Shown in pieces: positions 23,921 through 34,962 of a DNA stretch of 64,000 bases; the stretch's first letter is position 1, and each line of letters begins with the position of its first letter. Source of the stretch: Lineus longissimus (Eukaryota; Nemertea; Pilidiophora; Heteronemertea; Lineidae); assembly GCF_910592395.1 (NCBI RefSeq), contig NC_088309.1, forward strand, positions 17,982,599 through 18,046,598. The letters run 5' to 3'. Under the pieces are notes generated by a model. That model had not been told where the DNA came from and made no database searches. It saw only the letters and a program-made list of their open reading frames with translations. A program made the position numbers and the translations under genes.

Positions 23921-24431
23921 AACCTGGAATACATTGTGAATGAAGGGACATAAGAAGGGTTACACTACAGTATACCACAGGCCACTTAAGCTTAGGCTAG
24001 ATAGGGCCTAGGTATCATTGAGCTGAGGGCTGCAGGCCCGAGTGAGGTCTGAAGGACCAATCTGTGACTCTCAATTCCTGGCCTGCGGCCCTCGATATTA
24101 CCTGAGCTTCGGTGGCTGTATGGAAAGCCAACATATCTTATGCTAACTTGGCAAAGGTTCCAACAAAATCATTGATTCATGGCAGACGAGTTCACTTCCA
24201 GGTGTTCACTGTCCATATAAGCATCTGGTAATCAAATGCATACACAACGCATGCCTGCTCGTGTATCGGCCATGAAGTGACAGTGTCCTAATTTCGGACA
24301 AGCATATAGGGATGACAAATCTCTGAGCAAAAGAATGTATAAGTTTTAGTAATTTTCTGTTGGCACATTTGACATTAAACAATCGTACACCATAATCCTC
24401 ATCTTAAAATTGAAAGTCTTCCCCTCCTTCT

Positions 24432-25283
24432 TTAAAGCACAATTCTTGGACTGAACTTGGACTGAACTTTTATTGTCTCGATTTCTTCTTCCAGCAGAAG
24501 TATTTTATTTTGATAATCAGTCTCCATGGTTTTGATTTTTTCTGCATTGTTCTTTTGAACGATTTTTTGATTTAACTTAAGTTTCACAATCTCCTTTTTA
24601 CGAGCCTTATTGAGTTTGTTCAGCTTGTTAATTTCATCCTGTAATTCAGCCTCTTTCTGTCCCCTCAACTCCTGTATGGTTGCATCTTTTCGTTCAATAG
24701 CTGCATCCCGGCGTTTCAAAGTTTCTGTCAGTTTTTTATGTTCTGGATGCTTGTAAGTTTTTCGTCCCTTCTTCTTGCTTTGGTTAGAGAGAGCACTTTT
24801 CTTTTGAAGACACTTATGGAGTGTTTTCCGAAGGAGTTTACAATTTCTGCAAGTTCTACGCGTTTTCACAGGTGACAAAGTTACTGGGTCTGGAACAGGG
24901 TTTGGTGTAGCTGTTGGTTTGGATTTTGGTGTTCCCGAGATAATGATAAAATATTCTGCACAGTAGTTCGTGAATTGGATCAATCGCTTATCATCTGTCA
25001 GTGTTCTGTACTTATCCAAAGTCTTTGTAACTTTCTGAATAGAATAGGTTGTAAGTCCTTCAGAACTATCCAAAGTTGTCAGTTTCTCCAAGACGGATTT
25101 AACATTTCGGCCATTCGTTACAAACAGATAGAGAATATGTCCATTTTTCAGTTCTGCTAACAAGCCTGGAACCACATTATAAGTATCTGTTAAGTGCTGT
25201 GAAGCAATTCCTGGCTTGGATGGTGGTATGGGGGGACTGCCAAACTCCAGACGACGACGTTTCCTCCCACTTTTAGACGGCAT
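24432..25283 (-). CDS. Unrecognised intronless 283-residue basic coiled-coil protein
   Basis: I do not recognise this protein. It is a single open frame of 283 codons starting MPSKSGRKRRRLEFGSPPIP, a plausible nuclear-localisation start. Residues about 30-115 look folded (VVPGLLAELKNGHILYLF, LIQFTNYCAEYFIIISG). A Pro/Thr linker follows, then CRNCKLLRKTLHKC, a short Cys/His-containing basic stretch, and a Lys/Glu-rich predicted coiled coil over about 180-275 (DAAIERKDATIQELRG, MKTMETDYQ-like heptads). The lack of introns, unlike every neighbour, suggests a retrocopy or a mobile-element ORF; a single-exon host gene is also possible. A perfect donor (CTCAG/GTAAGC) lies 26 bases before the ATG. 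RAD51C starts about 510 bp downstream on the same strand. Confidence 0.6.
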   Translation of the reverse strand: MPSKSGRKRRRLEFGSPPIPPSKPGIASQHLTDTYNVVPGLLAELKNGHILYLFVTNGRNVKSVLEKLTTLDSSEGLTTYSIQKVTKTLDKYRTLTDDKRLIQFTNYCAEYFIIISGTPKSKPTATPNPVPDPVTLSPVKTRRTCRNCKLLRKTLHKCLQKKSALSNQSKKKGRKTYKHPEHKKLTETLKRRDAAIERKDATIQELRGQKEAELQDEINKLNKLNKARKKEIVKLKLNQKIVQKNNAEKIKTMETDYQNKILLLEEEIETIKVQSKFSPRIVL

Positions 25284-25595
25284 TTCTTCTAGTAGTTGGT
25301 AGGCTTACCTGAGAATTGACAGAAATGAAAATTTGCCAATAATAAGAAGCTTTGTAGACTGAATGAAGATTGAAGAAAGAAAGTGAATTAATTATTAAAA
25401 AAGAATTAGTAAATTGATAATTTGATAGACATTATCCCTAAAAGTAACAATAAAAAGCAATAAAACAATTAACAATTATTTTTTTATAACTGTGTGTCAA
25501 TTTCATAACGGCATCTGGGGGAAATGGCCATAAAAAAACATTTTAAAGACCGACCCCGGGTATAAAAGGCTCTTCACCTGTCACTGATCCAGTGC

Positions 25596-25739
25596 TCAAC
25601 TGATATCATTGCTCCCAGGACCTCCAACGGTCAAGATTAAAATATCCCACATAACTTTGTTATCAGGCCTCAGAATTTCCTGGAAACTGTCAGTCAAATC
25701 TATGAATGCCTCAGCAACAACATTCTTAAAGTTCAAGTC
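25596..25739 (-). other. Possible terminal coding exon, unassigned
   Basis: Minus-strand acceptor-like GGGAGATAG followed by 47 open codons and TGA; the frame reads FKNVVAEAFIDLTDSFQEI then LRPDNKVMWDILILTVGGPG, which has protein-like composition. It matches no family I know and no upstream exon was found. On the opposite strand a TATAAAAG box lies just beyond (25561-25568). It could belong with the 283-codon ORF as remains of a mobile element. Confidence 0.2.
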
Positions 25740-26010
25740 CTATCTCCCAGCCAATAAAGAGAAATTAGAAGATTTCAGGGCCTGCCCCTCTATTTTTTGA
25801 ATATGATTGGCACTATGGAGGCGGGGCAAGTAGATGGCCAGAACGAATCAGGGGCAATGTCAGTATGATGCAGCCTGGCTAGGTAACATCAGAGGGAAAG
25901 CTATATAGGCCACATGCTGTGAGCACTCAAGTTTATCACTGCATATGTCAAGTGCAATTAGTTTATTGAAGCATAGGTTTGGCCGGGTATTGTAGTCTGG
26001 TAGAATTAGA

Positions 26011-27019
26011 ATTCTCTGAATAAAATATTGAAATATTGCAGGATTAGGTTTACATGTAGATTTATTTTCAAATATTACTGCACACCAAAATAGTATATCG
26101 TACATTTTATTTCAACAATGCAGGAGAAAAAGCATTTTCTAAATATCAGAAAATGAAGGATACCTCAGACATTGAATTGTTTGTTGTGTTTCATTCGACT
26201 TTATCAATCAAAGCACAATTTATAGTTTCCCTTGGTTTCTTCTAGACAAGGTTAATCCACAAAGTAAAATAACACATTGATTTATACTAGTATTCCTAAA
26301 ATCCGGCAGGTCTATAGGCCTTCATTGACTAATTTGGATTGTGAGTCATGCAGAAATTTAGGTTTGCTCACATGTTCTTAGCTTTTCATTTCATAAATAT
26401 TTCTTTGTTTGCTAATGAGTACCTGCATGATCACTTTGAATATTAGGTGGCAAAAGAAAACTTGAAATGATTTTAAAAAATGTCTCTTTTAATTCTTTTT
26501 TCTCAAACATCCCAAATTGGAGTACATAAACCCGAAATCTAATTTTGGTAAAGCACCAAGATATGGAACTGAAGCAACCTTTTGAGATTGTTTACACTCA
26601 TCACACTTCAGTTGTCAAGCCACATTAGCCTTATCTTGCCAGCATGGGGCCAGAGCTCAGGCAGCCTGCATCTCGCAAATGTGGGCAGGCCATAGGTAAA
26701 TTGCTCTCCACCCGGTGTTTGGTATCTGGAAAAGGTCGGTCTTTAAATAGGTAAAATATCAACCATAAACAAAAGCACGTGCTTGCTTGTTTACAAATAT
26801 TGATGACGCTATCCAATCAGAAAGGTCTATTGTGGTCACGTGACCCAATTTGGCACTTCGCGCTTGCAGCCTAGAAATTCATACCAAATATATCGGAGAG
26901 CATCGGCAATTTAAATGACTCCAACGACATAAACCTCATGAAATATAAACTTAATATGTCTTTTCTCATCATTAATCATCATAACTTGGCAGAACATACA
27001 TTAGATGGCAAGATATTTA
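26011..27019 (+). repeat. 1-kb tandem duplication, copy 1 (uninterrupted)
   Basis: This 1009-bp block recurs from 27029 with an offset of 1018 bp and no difference noticed in the parts compared by eye. Both copies contain the same 61-codon ORF (26631-26816 and 27649-27834). Copy 1 is intact across the point (AAACTTAATATGTCTTTT, 26949-26966) where copy 2 is interrupted, and so preserves the empty site. Confidence 0.9.
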
Positions 27020-27028
27020 TTTTATTTT

Positions 27029-30000
27029 ATTCTCTGAATAAAATATTGAAATATTGCAGGATTAGGTTTACATGTAGATTTATTTTCAAATATTACTGCA
27101 CACCAAAATAGTATATCGTACATTTTATTTCAACAATGCAGGAGAAAAAGCATTTTCTAAATATCAGAAAATGAAGGATACCTCAGACATTGAATTGTTT
27201 GTTGTGTTTCATTCGACTTTATCAATCAAAGCACAATTTATAGTTTCCCTTGGTTTCTTCTAGACAAGGTTAATCCACAAAGTAAAATAACACATTGATT
27301 TATACTAGTATTCCTAAAATCCGGCAGGTCTATAGGCCTTCATTGACTAATTTGGATTGTGAGTCATGCAGAAATTTAGGTTTGCTCACATGTTCTTAGC
27401 TTTTCATTTCATAAATATTTCTTTGTTTGCTAATGAGTACCTGCATGATCACTTTGAATATTAGGTGGCAAAAGAAAACTTGAAATGATTTTAAAAAATG
27501 TCTCTTTTAATTCTTTTTTCTCAAACATCCCAAATTGGAGTACATAAACCCGAAATCTAATTTTGGTAAAGCACCAAGATATGGAACTGAAGCAACCTTT
27601 TGAGATTGTTTACACTCATCACACTTCAGTTGTCAAGCCACATTAGCCTTATCTTGCCAGCATGGGGCCAGAGCTCAGGCAGCCTGCATCTCGCAAATGT
27701 GGGCAGGCCATAGGTAAATTGCTCTCCACCCGGTGTTTGGTATCTGGAAAAGGTCGGTCTTTAAATAGGTAAAATATCAACCATAAACAAAAGCACGTGC
27801 TTGCTTGTTTACAAATATTGATGACGCTATCCAATCAGAAAGGTCTATTGTGGTCACGTGACCCAATTTGGCACTTCGCGCTTGCAGCCTAGAAATTCAT
27901 ACCAAATATATCGGAGAGCATCGGCAATTTAAATGACTCCAACGACATAAACCTCATGAAATATAAACTTAATAGGGAGCTCTTAAGCGAGCTTTATGGT
28001 TAAGGGTCGAATGTGTGTGTGTATACCGTCAACAAAAAAAACTTGACCCGGTTGACCGGAACCAGAAAACCTCTACACCCAGGTGACATTTTTGCACGCG
28101 AATCGTATACGCTAATGCACAGCAATTTACCTGGGGAGAGATTTTCTTTTTCCAAACAATTCAGCGGGACGCTACGATGTTTACGCAGAGAAGCCGCTGT
28201 TCGGTTGAAGATTTCGTCAAAACAGGGCCGAATCAAAGTGTAACGATACCCTGGGGCGAATCGAAATGCATTAAACAACAAGCTGCATCGCTGCCAGAGA
28301 TTAGTTTTCTCTTTCCGCGACGAAATCGTGCTTTGAACTGGCAAAATTCCGCAAAAGATTTTCCGTCTGCTAACTTTTCCGTAGTTTCAAGCGCACCAAC
28401 ATGATCGGTCCGGGGCTGCCCGTTTCGACGACGATTTCGTCAATATCATGGGGTGTGACAATATGTCAACGGTCTGGTTCCATTAATAATGCAATAATCT
28501 TGAAAGTACATTGGTCTCAATGTCTATTTCCCCGTTTCCATGTCAAAATCCTACCGTGAAACCTGAAACCACTCGTCCACAACACTGGCCATTTTAATTT
28601 TCCGTAGAAAGCGCATGCGCACTTAACTCAAACGCACGCGCTACCCTCAGGTCTCACAAGCCGGTGCGGAGGCCAGGCCTACCTGCCTCCAAAAATGACG
28701 CGACGTCATTTCATGCATACCCCTGTTCCAGCGGCTGTAGACTTGGCAGTACGTTACTCTCACACAAACCAATACATTTCTGAATAGCATGTCTCTTGTA
28801 TTGTAGAATACATCTGACCAAGTTTGACCAAGTGATCAGGCGTTAATCTTGAAGTTATAAGGCATAGAGGTGAATTTTTTTCAAATTTGCGTTATACAGG
28901 GTGTCTCATGCATTGTGCTACATCAGTCTATGCATGACTGTATGTCTAGGCGACGTTGGTCTTTTTGAATTAGACTATAAATCTTAATTACACTTGGGTC
29001 TTGGGATCATTATGCTTATCTCCGGGCAAAAATACCTATCCTTCTCCTGTTGTGTTTAGTTTCCCACATTCTCCCCACTTATTTTCTATACTGCGACAGC
29101 GTCTATTGGGTCAACTGCCATGATGGCATCATCCTAACTATATCCCCCCTCTCCCACCCACCAACTACTCGCCATCAATCATTGACATTGTGTGCTAGCC
29201 AACTGCTTCTTCGGTAAACTGCCATGATGGCATCATCCTAACTATATAACCCCCCCCCCCCCACCGAGTCTTCTCGCTCACCAGCCCTATTAACGAAGAG
29301 CTCCCTATCAAGGCCTGAGCCTTCCTCATATTAGGGAGCTCTTGAGCGAGCTTTATGGTTAAGGGTCGAATGTGTGTGTGTATACCGTCAACGAAAAAAA
29401 CTTGACCCGGTTGACCGGAACCAGAAAACCTCTGCACCCAGGTGACATTTTTGCACGCGAATCGTATACGCTAATGCACAGCAATTTACCTGGGGAGAGA
29501 TTTTCTTTTTCCAAACAATTCAGCGGGACGCTACGATGTTTACGCAGAGAAGCCGCTGTTCGGTTGAAGATTTCGTCAAAACAGGGCCGAATCAAAGTGT
29601 AACGATACCCTGGGGCGAATCGAAATGCATTAAACAACAGGCTGCATCGCTGCCAGAGATTATTTTTCTCTTTCAGCGACGAAATCGTGCTTTGAACTGG
29701 CAAAATTCCGCAAAAGATTTTCCGTCTGCTAACTTTTCCGTAGTTTCAAGCGCACCAACATGATCGGTCCGGGGCTGCCCGTTTCCGACGACGATTTCGT
29801 CAATATCATGGGGTGTGACAATATGTCAACGGTCTGGTTCCATTAATAATGCAATAATCTTGAAAGTACATTGGTCTCAATGTCTATTTCCCCGTTTCCA
29901 TGTCAAAATCCTACCGTGAAACCTGAAACCACTCGTCCACAACACTGGCCATTTTAATTTTCCGTAGAAAGCGCATGCGCACTTAACTCAAACGCACGCG

Positions 30001-30755
30001 CTACCCTCAGGTCTCACAAGCCGGTGCGGAGGCCAGGCCTACCTGCCTCCAAAAATGACGCGACGTCATTTCATGCATACCCCTGTTCCAGCGGCTGTAG
30101 ACTTGGCAGTACGTTACTCTCACACAAACCAATACATTTCTGAATAGCATGTCTCTTGTTTTGTAGAATACATCTGACCAAGTTTGACCAAGTGATCAGG
30201 TGTTAATCTTGAAGTTATAAGGCATAGAGGTGAAATTTTTTCAAATTTGCGTTATACAGGGTGTCTCATGCATTGTGCTACATCAGTCTATGCATGAATG
30301 TATGTCTAGGCGACGTTGGTCTTTTTGAATTAGAATATAAATCTTAATTACACTTGGGTCTTGGGATCATTATGCTTATCTCCGGGCAAAAATACCTATC
30401 CTTCTCCTGTTGTGTTTAGTTTCCCACATTCTCCCCACTTATTTCTATACTGCGACAGCATCTATTGGGTCAACTGCCATGATGGCATCATCCTAACTAT
30501 ATCCCCCCTCTCCCACCCACCAACTACTCGCCATCAATCATTGACATTGTGTGCTAGCCAACTGCTTCTTCGGTAAACTGCCATGATGGCATCATCCTAA
30601 CTATATAACCCCCCCCCCCCCACCGAGTCTTCTCGCTCACCAGCCCTATTAATGAAGAGCTCCCTATCAAGGCCTGAGCCTTCCTCATATTATGTCTTTT
30701 CTCATCATTAATCATCATAACTTGGCAGAACATACATTAGATGGCAAGATATTTA
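27029..30755 (+). repeat. 1-kb tandem duplication, copy 2 (split by insertion)
   Basis: 27029-27974 matches copy 1 up to CTTAATA. The match resumes at 30693 (TGTCTTTTCTCATCATTAAT) and ends at 30755. The intervening 2.7 kb is the dimeric element. The 9 bases between the two copies (27020-27028) are T/A only. Confidence 0.88.
27975..30690 (+). mobile_element. Tandem dimer of a 1.36-kb TA-flanked element
   Basis: Two 1357-bp units (27975-29331 and 29334-30690) differ by scattered substitutions and a few 1-base indels. Each starts GGGAGCTCTT and has AAGAGCTCCC near its right end, followed by about 24 more bases (TCAAGGCCTGAGCCTTCCTC...). TA precedes unit 1, separates the units and follows unit 2, while the empty site in copy 1 has one TA. 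Each unit carries a C-homopolymer near its right end. The 114-codon minus ORF in each unit (28000-28344, 29359-29703) matches no transposase I recognise. Probably non-autonomous. Confidence 0.8.
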
Positions 30756-31373
30756 GTGGTCGGAATGAGGTAAAATCACGGCTGATCGTCGTCAACTTTT
30801 CAAAATGGCCACCGATTAGCGGGTGAAAAACAATTTTGTTCCCACTTCTAAACTAGTTTGTCGCCGCTAGATTTTGTTCATTTTTGGATATGATTTGTAC
30901 TGATATGTATATAACATTTTGATATCAATGAAAAATATTTTGGAACTTACCTTTAGGTCGATTTTGGTCACTTTTAACGAGCAAATTCGGAAAATCGATC
31001 TCATTTCAAAACGGCAATTCGTATACAGAAAATTCCAAAACGAGGGCAAAGAGCTAGACACAGTGCGAAAGAGAGGCTCACAATCGAGCCGTAGATTCAC
31101 ATTCTCATTAGGGAGTGTGTTTTTTTATTTTTGCGCGGCCAAGCCCTAACCGTAGTTCCTAAATCATTGATTTCTCGGTCCTTACAGTATGTCAGCGTTG
31201 ATTCAGCAGTTGTTTTGGCAAAGACATGTTTTTTTGGAGTTTCTGAAACCTAGAGCGCTACTCAATAGGCGACTAACAACAAGAAACTACGCATTTATAC
31301 TGTTGTTGCCGACGTATGTGTACACTGAACTTGGGATGTGCGTCGGCCCCGTGTTGAATTGCCGTCCAGTGAC
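30756..31373. other. No gene seen
   Basis: Sequence between the duplicated block and the 927-bp TIR element. Short ORFs on both strands (30867-31100, 30919-31149) overlap antiparallel and show no family motif. Confidence 0.4.
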
Positions 31374-32300
31374 ATACCGCGGTGACGTCACGGCTTTTCC
31401 AAGATGGCGCTGCATAATGTAAACAAACTCGATCCACGGCCAAGGGAAAATCAAGTCATCAAAAAAGTTAGATTTTTCGCATCAAATCAGAGTTATTAGT
31501 ACTTTTCTGCTATGAAATAAGTCTTCAGACAATAAGCTATCATTTGAATAATGAAAAGTGCTGTTTTGATGGGGAAAAATAGGGTTTTTAAAACCAAATA
31601 GCCGGGCACCGATCTTCCAAAATTAGCGATGGTTTAAAACAGTCTCCCAGATATGGGGCAATCTCTTCATTATCATAATGGGATTTGGAGGCATGTTTAC
31701 AGATTTTACAAGTTTGAGACCTGTTGGACCTAAAACTCGCATAGATCCCCATAGATCCCCTCTATTTGTCGAGTTAGCGCCCCTGTAAGATCATGCATTT
31801 TCGGACACTAGAACGAAATCTTCCTGCGGATATCGCGGTTTCGGTGATGATTTAAGGAGAAATTGACTGTTCTTAGAGTTGTATGGGACAGAAATGAGTT
31901 CATACTTCATGAATACATGAATATATTATGATATGGGCGGGCTTCTAAGTCAAAACAATAACAAACTCAACTGCATCTCTACTGTATATTGCGTAGTGCA
32001 TTGCCTAGTGTATTTCGTAGTGTATTTTAGCGGAGACATTATTTCCGCACTTTGGCCACGCCAAACGTCTTTTTTATTCGTGGAAGTTAATCTGCTCTGT
32101 AAATATTATTTTACACAGGAAGAATCCATACTAGGTATTGCAATATTTCATGTCTATTGGTGTTTTTGTGTACAGGAGCGCACCAGACAGTGAGACGTGG
32201 AGATGTGTTCAGTGCTGCTGCTGTCAGTAGACTGAATCTGATTGGCCATAGCGATCACTAATATGGGTCGGGATCACGTGATGTGACGTCACCGCGGTAT
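31374..32300. mobile_element. 927-bp element with 18-bp perfect terminal inverted repeats
   Basis: ATACCGCGGTGACGTCAC at 31374-31391 is matched exactly in inverted orientation by GTGACGTCACCGCGGTAT at 32283-32300. The interior has no long ORF. The repeat contains TGACGTCA, a perfect CRE-type palindrome. No clear target-site duplication was identified, so class assignment is open. Confidence 0.7.
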
Positions 32301-32632
32301 CCTCCTTGTGACAGTTGGTGCGTTTTTCGCTGATTTGTGCAAAATTCAACATATCTCAAAAGTTCAATTGTTGACCCTCGATTTCTTTTGATTTTTGATT
32401 TTTGTGTAGCGTAAACAACTGTCTTTCATGGGAGAATGGTCTCTGTAAGAATTATTCAGGAAGAAATGTATAATATTTGGGTTTTTTCGTGATTGTCCGG
32501 CCCAATTGGCAATATTGCCATTTGGGATGGTGAACAGAGCTAGGAGCAAATGCGACGCTTATGATTTATTTAAAGAAATAAAATGCCCGATTTAACATCC
32601 TGCAGAATCAGGGAGTCGGGCGTTTCCAGTGA

Positions 32633-33582
32633 TATACGACACAAATGGGTTGTCCTCATGCATTCACTTTGGAAACGCATTTTACTATATCCCCCCTCTC
32701 CCACCCACCAACTACTCACCATCAATCATTGACATTGTGTGCTAGCCAACTGCTTCTTCGGTCAACTGTCATGATGGCATCATCCTAACTATATACCCCC
32801 CCCCCCCCACCACCACCACCACCACCACCCCCACCACCACCACCCGAGTCTTCTCGCTCACCAGCCCTATTAACGAAGAGCTCCCTATCAAGGCCTGAGC
32901 CTTCCTCATATTTAAGGAATTAATACCGAGCTGGCGGTCATTGGTTGTATAATCAAGACCGCTCGGGTAGACCGAAAATGCAGTCCAAAACCCGAGGCGC
33001 TTCGCCGAGGGTTTTGGACGTAATTTGAGGTCTACCCGAGCGGTCTTGATTATACAACCAATGACCGACAGCGAGGTATTAATTTCTATTCTAAAAGGTT
33101 TCAAAATTAAACAAATTAAATACGATTTGAAAGGTATATATGTTCCGTTTTTGTCAAAGAATGATCCAGCCTGGTGTCCGGAACTCCGCCATATTGTTGC
33201 TTGTGAAGATGACGTCACGCAGCAAGGGAATTCCAAGTCTGCTAGCTCGATTTCTGAATCCTGACTGACGACCTCGAAAGAGTCCTCGGGTATCCTCCCT
33301 ACTTCACAAATCCCAATATCGGGGAATACTTCAAAATCTCGTGTTCTTGACATTGTTTTGTGGGGCTGAGTCGTTGCTTCTTGGTGAAAATAATTCGTCT
33401 GCTAAAATTCAGAATTTTATACCTACCCAGGCGGTCATTGGTTACGATACCAAGACCGCTCCGATCAAAACGAGGCGTAATGTATTTTGTATTAGAAACA
33501 ATGATATACTGTGACTAAGGCCTTTTAGAATATACGACACAAATGGGTTGTCCTCATGCATTCACTTTGGAAACGCATTTTA
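32633..33582 (+). mobile_element. Composite insertion between 52-bp direct repeats
   Basis: A 52-bp sequence (TATACGACACAAATGGGTTG... GGAAACGCATTTTA) occurs at 32633-32684 and again at 33531-33582. Between them are a right-end fragment of the 1.36-kb element (32685-32911, with a C-run expanded into CCA repeats and ending GAGCCTTCCTCATAT) joined directly to a full MITE C (32912-33530). Both parts occur elsewhere in the window in other contexts. Confidence 0.8.
32912..33530 (+). mobile_element. MITE family C, copy 3
   Basis: Nearly identical to 13901-14550 from TTAAGGAATTAATACCGAGC to GGCCTTTTAGAA, lacking about 24 bp in the middle (ACCATTTCCTCGTCTTTGAC region). It contains the same long hairpin at its left end. 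Confidence 0.85.
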
Positions 33583-34962
33583 AAATAGATGTTACGTCCT
33601 GTTAATGGGGCACGTCATCATCGCGTACATTTCGGAAAAACTCCCTGACGAGACCTAAAAACGGACGCCGCAGACAGATTCTATCGGCGGCTTGGCCGCG
33701 AGAGCGCTTATCTGCAGCAGTGACAGTGTATTGCCTATTGGGGCTTATCGGCGAACCTAAAGCATATACATTGCATGGTTGCCGCTCTTATTCATGCTGC
33801 ATCAACAAAGAAATCAGTCAGATCTTTTAGAATCATAAGAATGTATATCTAGGTTGTGTAAGTATCAATTGTAAACAATCAAAACGACCCTATTACCTCT
33901 TTTTGTCAAAGAATTTTCTCTGAATGTTTCAAATTTGCCCCCATTTTTTATGTTACATCTACGACTACGGCACAGCCAATTCGTTAAATTTACTGAATCT
34001 TCCAGTGCGATTCATGTTGTTGCTTTTTTTGATTAGGATAAACCACATTCTATCATTTTAAATAATTTAATTGTGCTCTTTATTCCAATTAAATCATAAA
34101 TTGCCTGTTGACTGTGACTGCTAATGAAGTCGAGGTTGCATGTGCTGGTTACATCCTTCAATAATAAGACAAATGGTAACCAAGAACGCTATATTTTTCA
34201 GAAACTTTCGTTTTACAACATAAAATAAGACCACAGGGTAGCTATAGTATTTGTATATGTTACAGTTTGATTGCAGCTTTACTGTAAAAACTTCTGTGAT
34301 CATGTTAAGCACTGAAAAGTGCCACTTAAGTGTGTTTACATTACAATCCTGCAATGAATGAATAGCAATGGTGAATGACCACAATGTCACAATGTGAATG
34401 TCATTGTCATCATCATTCACTCATTTTAGTCACTCATTCATTATTCATGTCATTATTCATTTATTGTCAAATGACCTGGGGGAATCTGATGATTGATGTA
34501 ATGATGATGCAGTCGGTGATGATGATCCCCTGCATGCATGCCTGCCCGGTGCTGTGCCCGCGGGCCCCCTTGCCCTGGCTTCTTCTGTATTCACCATGTT
34601 CACCGTCTGGGCGTCCATCACTTGATCCATGAGGCATGACCATCCATGGCCAATTGTCTCACACATGCATGATCAGCAGTCGATCATCGATCATGCGTGC
34701 ATGCATGAACTTCCAACTCAAAATTGGGCCAACAATGAAACTGGGGAACATTCTCATGATCTTCGACCCACAATCACGTGCGTTACCGTTACAAAGTTTA
34801 TGACCAAGCCTTAAGACGTTATGAAGTTTGCTCAACACTATGCTGCAACTCTCAATACTTTGTTTCGATGTCACTTACAGTAACAAAGATGTTAGTTCCT
34901 TGTCCTTATTCTTGTTTCTTTTCTTCTTTAACTTTATCCCTTAGACATAGACAGAGTTTGGA
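33583..34962. other. FAM227B upstream region
   Basis: No coding exon recognised. Around 34370-34720 the sequence is low-complexity (ATGATG, CATTCATT and TGCATGCATG runs). A possible acceptor (TTATCCCTTAG, ending 34944) just before the first FAM227B start suggests a non-coding 5' exon may lie in this stretch. Confidence 0.4.

Noticed and set aside
28000-28344. 114-codon ORF repeated at 29359-29703 as a transposase
   Set aside because: No catalytic triad or DNA-binding motif is visible and an antisense ORF overlaps it; conservation between copies reflects recent duplication.
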